Source of the DNA: Affinirhizobium straminoryzae
GTDB lineage: Bacteria > Pseudomonadota > Alphaproteobacteria > Rhizobiales > Rhizobiaceae
DNA length: 61,514 nucleotides
Direction: 5' to 3'
Assembly (NCBI RefSeq): GCF_007004135.1
Contig: NZ_VJMG01000006.1
Span: 1 to 61,514, forward strand
Shown: piece after piece, positions 59,510 to 61,514 of the stretch
Layout of the letters: each line of letters starts with the position of its first letter
How positions within the stretch are numbered: the first letter of the stretch is position 1
Made by a program: the position numbers and the translations under genes
The notes under the pieces: model-generated
Database searches by the model: none
What the model was told of the DNA's origin: nothing
The model's input: the letters and a program-made list of their open reading frames with translations, nothing else

Positions 59510-59893
59510 ATGCGTCGATCCGTATCTGCCATCGCCGGTCTCTGTCTTCTGCTGTCGGTCGCCGTTGCTGCGGCGCAGACGCCTGCCTCTGAGCCCGCCA
59601 ATGGCGAGACGCTGTTCCGGCAGCGATGCGGCGCCTGCCATCAGGTTGCAACGCCCCGCAATGGGCTCGGGCCTCATCTGCAGGGTGTCGTCGGACGCGC
59701 GGCAGGAAGCGTCGGGGGCTATAATTACTCGCCGGCCATAAAGGGGGCCGGCATCGTGTGGAGTACGGATAACCTCGATGGTTTTCTCACCAATCCCGGT
59801 GCCATGGTGCGTGGTACGCGCATGACGCAGCGTTTCGCCAATGCGGCGGAGCGACAGGCGATCATCGAATTTCTTCAACAGAAGCAAGACTGA
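59510..59893 (+). CDS. Small periplasmic cytochrome c
   Basis: A 127-residue monoheme class I cytochrome c with a signal peptide (about 1-22, ending AAA-QTP). The heme motif is CGACH at 40-44, with distal methionine ligands available around AMVRGTRMTQRF. The GLGPHLQGVVGRAAGSVGGYNYSPAI segment is typical of small respiratory cytochromes. It is probably the soluble acceptor for the triheme cytochrome encoded 99 bp upstream. The signal-peptide ATG at 59510 is chosen over 59495. Confidence 0.9.
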   Translation: MRRSVSAIAGLCLLLSVAVAAAQTPASEPANGETLFRQRCGACHQVATPRNGLGPHLQGVVGRAAGSVGGYNYSPAIKGAGIVWSTDNLDGFLTNPGAMVRGTRMTQRFANAAERQAIIEFLQQKQD

Positions 59894-60197
59894 AATGCGT
59901 GATCCTGACGCTGCGGCGCTGGCTGGCCCACCACCGCGGCTCCCCTTTGGCGGCAATCGGTGTCTGCGCAATAGTTCAATCAGCCGCTTGCTGTGCCGGC
60001 AAACACCGGAACGGTTTTTCCACGCGGTTTCATGAGCCCCGTGCATAACCGCATCCGGCATCCGGCGGATTATCCCCGGGCATCACCTCCTCTATCTCGG
60101 TCCCATCTGTTTCCGTTCCGAATAGCGCGCGCCCGAGATCGCCTTCGGGTCGCGATAGCGATGTCCGGTACGGGTGAAACCCTGAAAGGATCGCTTC
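59894..60197. other. Intergenic region before the MFS gene
   Basis: A 304-bp stretch with no credible gene and no clear terminator. A GAAAGGA element at 60184-60190 provides a ribosome site for the MFS gene. Confidence 0.4.
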
Positions 60198-61409
60198 ATG
60201 GTCGGTGACACGTCGCACGCAATTGCCACAACGCAGCAACCCGCAGGGGGAGGGACCCGGAAGACCGCGGCATGGAGCGGCGTCTTCGCGCTGTCGCTTG
60301 CCGCCTTTGCATTGATCGCCTCGGAATTCCTGCCGGTCAGCCTGCTGACGCCGATCGCCAGCAATCTGGCTGTCACCGAAGGCCAGGCAGGGCAGGCGAT
60401 ATCCGTCTCCGGTTTTTTCGCCGTCATCACCAGCCTGGTGATTGCATCCGTCATGGGACGGGCTGATCGCAAGACGATGCTGCTTGCTCTGACGGGCGTC
60501 ATGATGATTTCCGGAACCGTGGTTGCGCTCGCACCAAATTATGCCACGCTGATGATCGGCCGTGCGCTGATCGGCATTGTCATCGGCGGTTTCTGGTCGA
60601 TGTCGGCTGCCACGGCCATGCGTCTTGTGTCGCCATCGCAGGTGCCGCGCGCGCTCTCGGTCTTGAACGGCGGCAATGCGCTCGCAACGGTGGTGGCTGC
60701 GCCACTCGGCAGCTATCTCGGCGCGCTGATCGGCTGGCGGTGGACGTTCTTCACCGTCGTGCCGGTGGCGCTCCTTGTCCTGGTCTGGCTCCTGGTCAGT
60801 CTGCCGCCTATGCCGATGGAGCGTGGGCGAGCACAGATAAGCCCCCTGAAACTTCTCCGCCGCCCGGTGGTGGCAATCGGCATGCTCGGCGTCGGTCTGT
60901 TCTTCATGGGTCAGTTCACCCTCTTCACCTATCTTCGCCCCTATCTGGAGGGCAGCGTGCGGGTGAATGTGGAAACGCTGTCGCTTCTGCTGCTGTTGAT
61001 CGGCGTGATGGGCGTATTTGGCACGGTCGTCATTGGCTTCGTCCTGTCACGTGCACCGCGTCTGGTCCTTGTTGTCATTCCGGCCTTGATGGCCCTTGTC
61101 GGTCTTGCGTTGGTGTTCAGCGCCGCTTCGCTGGCTGTCACCGCTACTCTCCTGGCAATCTGGGGATTTCTGGCCACGGCTGCACCGGTCGCCTGGTGGA
61201 CCTGGCTGACCCGAACGCTGCCCGATGACACAGAAGCGGGAGGCGGCCTGATGGTGGCGGTGATCCAGCTGGCGATCACGGCGGGAGCAGCCTTCGGTGG
61301 TCTTCTCTTCGATGCGTACGGGTTTTCGACGACGTTCATGGTTGCGGCGGCACTCCTGCTGCTGGCCGCAATGACTGCCGCCGCTCCAGCATGGATTGGC
61401 CAAAGATAG
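60198..61409 (+). CDS. MFS transporter, drug/nucleoside exporter type (NepI/AraJ-like)
   Basis: A 403-residue protein with 12 predicted membrane segments and the usual central loop after about residue 205. The first-helix region ALIASEFLPVSLLTPIASNL and the cytoplasmic motif GRADRKTMLLALTGVMM near residue 90 match exporters such as NepI. The IGRALIGIVIGGFWSM segment and the GLLFDAYGFSTTF region near the C-terminus are also typical. It is probably a proton-coupled efflux pump in the inner membrane. It has 304 bp of its own upstream sequence, so it is not clearly linked to the cytochrome operon. Confidence 0.9.
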   Translation: MVGDTSHAIATTQQPAGGGTRKTAAWSGVFALSLAAFALIASEFLPVSLLTPIASNLAVTEGQAGQAISVSGFFAVITSLVIASVMGRADRKTMLLALTGVMMISGTVVALAPNYATLMIGRALIGIVIGGFWSMSAATAMRLVSPSQVPRALSVLNGGNALATVVAAPLGSYLGALIGWRWTFFTVVPVALLVLVWLLVSLPPMPMERGRAQISPLKLLRRPVVAIGMLGVGLFFMGQFTLFTYLRPYLEGSVRVNVETLSLLLLLIGVMGVFGTVVIGFVLSRAPRLVLVVIPALMALVGLALVFSAASLAVTATLLAIWGFLATAAPVAWWTWLTRTLPDDTEAGGGLMVAVIQLAITAGAAFGGLLFDAYGFSTTFMVAAALLLLAAMTAAAPAWIGQR

Positions 61410-61514
61410 GATCGTCGGACGTGGAGTGTGGTCCCGGACCCCAGTTCATCGGAGGTGAAGAATATTCCATAATATATATTATCAGTAATCTCTCTGTAGC
61501 CGCAAAGTTAGAAT
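61410..61514. other. Right-edge intergenic sequence
   Basis: The last 105 bp turn strongly AT-rich from 61458. The stretch TTCCAT-AATATAT-ATTATC (61465-61483) has the 6-7-6 spacing of the sulfur dyad but only partial arm identity. It may be a promoter for a gene beyond the window. Confidence 0.3.

Noticed and set aside
1..61514. tRNA or rRNA genes, integrase genes or attachment-site duplications bounding an island
   Set aside because: None could be recognised by eye on either strand, so no island boundaries are claimed.

Overview
The window looks like accessory DNA from a high-GC alphaproteobacterium, most likely Rhizobiales and close to Rhizobiaceae. The evidence is the dense packing of ABC importers, the style of the LysR and TetR regulators, and coding sequence that is strongly GC-rich at third codon positions. 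No rRNA, tRNA or replication gene was seen. The theme is scavenging of organic sulfur, interrupted by a complete type I-E CRISPR-Cas locus and followed by an unrelated oxidative-metabolism region.

Left part (1-14046). metY and a TauA-like binding protein run leftward. Divergent from them, a rightward operon encodes two luciferase-like flavin monooxygenases (LLMs), an M20 deacylase, a GNAT acetyltransferase, an amino-acid ABC importer with two tandem binding proteins, and a third LLM. Its content closely parallels the Bacillus subtilis yxe/ytm S-alkylcysteine (2-succinocysteine) salvage operons. The permease and ATPase of this importer form one fused gene broken by a one-base frameshift. An ssuA-ssuC-ssuB-type sulfonate importer follows.

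CRISPR (14237-23247). The array has seven 29-nt repeats and six 32-nt spacers. The cas operon, read leftward, is cas3, cse1, cse2, cas7, cas5, cas6e, cas1, cas2. The repeat orientation and a degenerate left-hand repeat put the leader at the cas2 end. Sulfonate operons lie on both sides of the locus.

Middle part (23958-45939, all leftward). In transcription order from the right: a peptide-type ABC importer plus LLM; an SsuD-like monooxygenase; an acyl-CoA-dehydrogenase-like flavoprotein and a ketopantoate-reductase-like protein; a TetR, thiol isomerase and mercaptopyruvate sulfurtransferase group; an AprA/AprB-like flavoprotein and ferredoxin leading a two-permease importer; and a sulfonate importer with its own LLM. 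An AT-rich dyad (consensus near TTCTAT-N7-ATAGAA) lies upstream of seven of these sulfur transcription units on both sides of the CRISPR locus. It is a candidate operator for a common sulfur-starvation regulon.

Right part (45940-61514). This holds an IS5-type transposase remnant, an aldo/keto reductase and SDR pair with a divergent LysR gene, a 119-bp MITE-like element, a flavodoxin-like protein, a 45-residue membrane miniprotein, two cyclophilin-like-fold proteins, a zinc alcohol dehydrogenase and a cupin. Next come a LysR gene facing a two-subunit molybdenum hydroxylase with two cytochromes c, and finally an MFS exporter. The LysR gene and the Mo-hydroxylase operon share a perfect 7-3-7 palindrome.

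All assignments come from reading translated sequence by eye. No database search was run.
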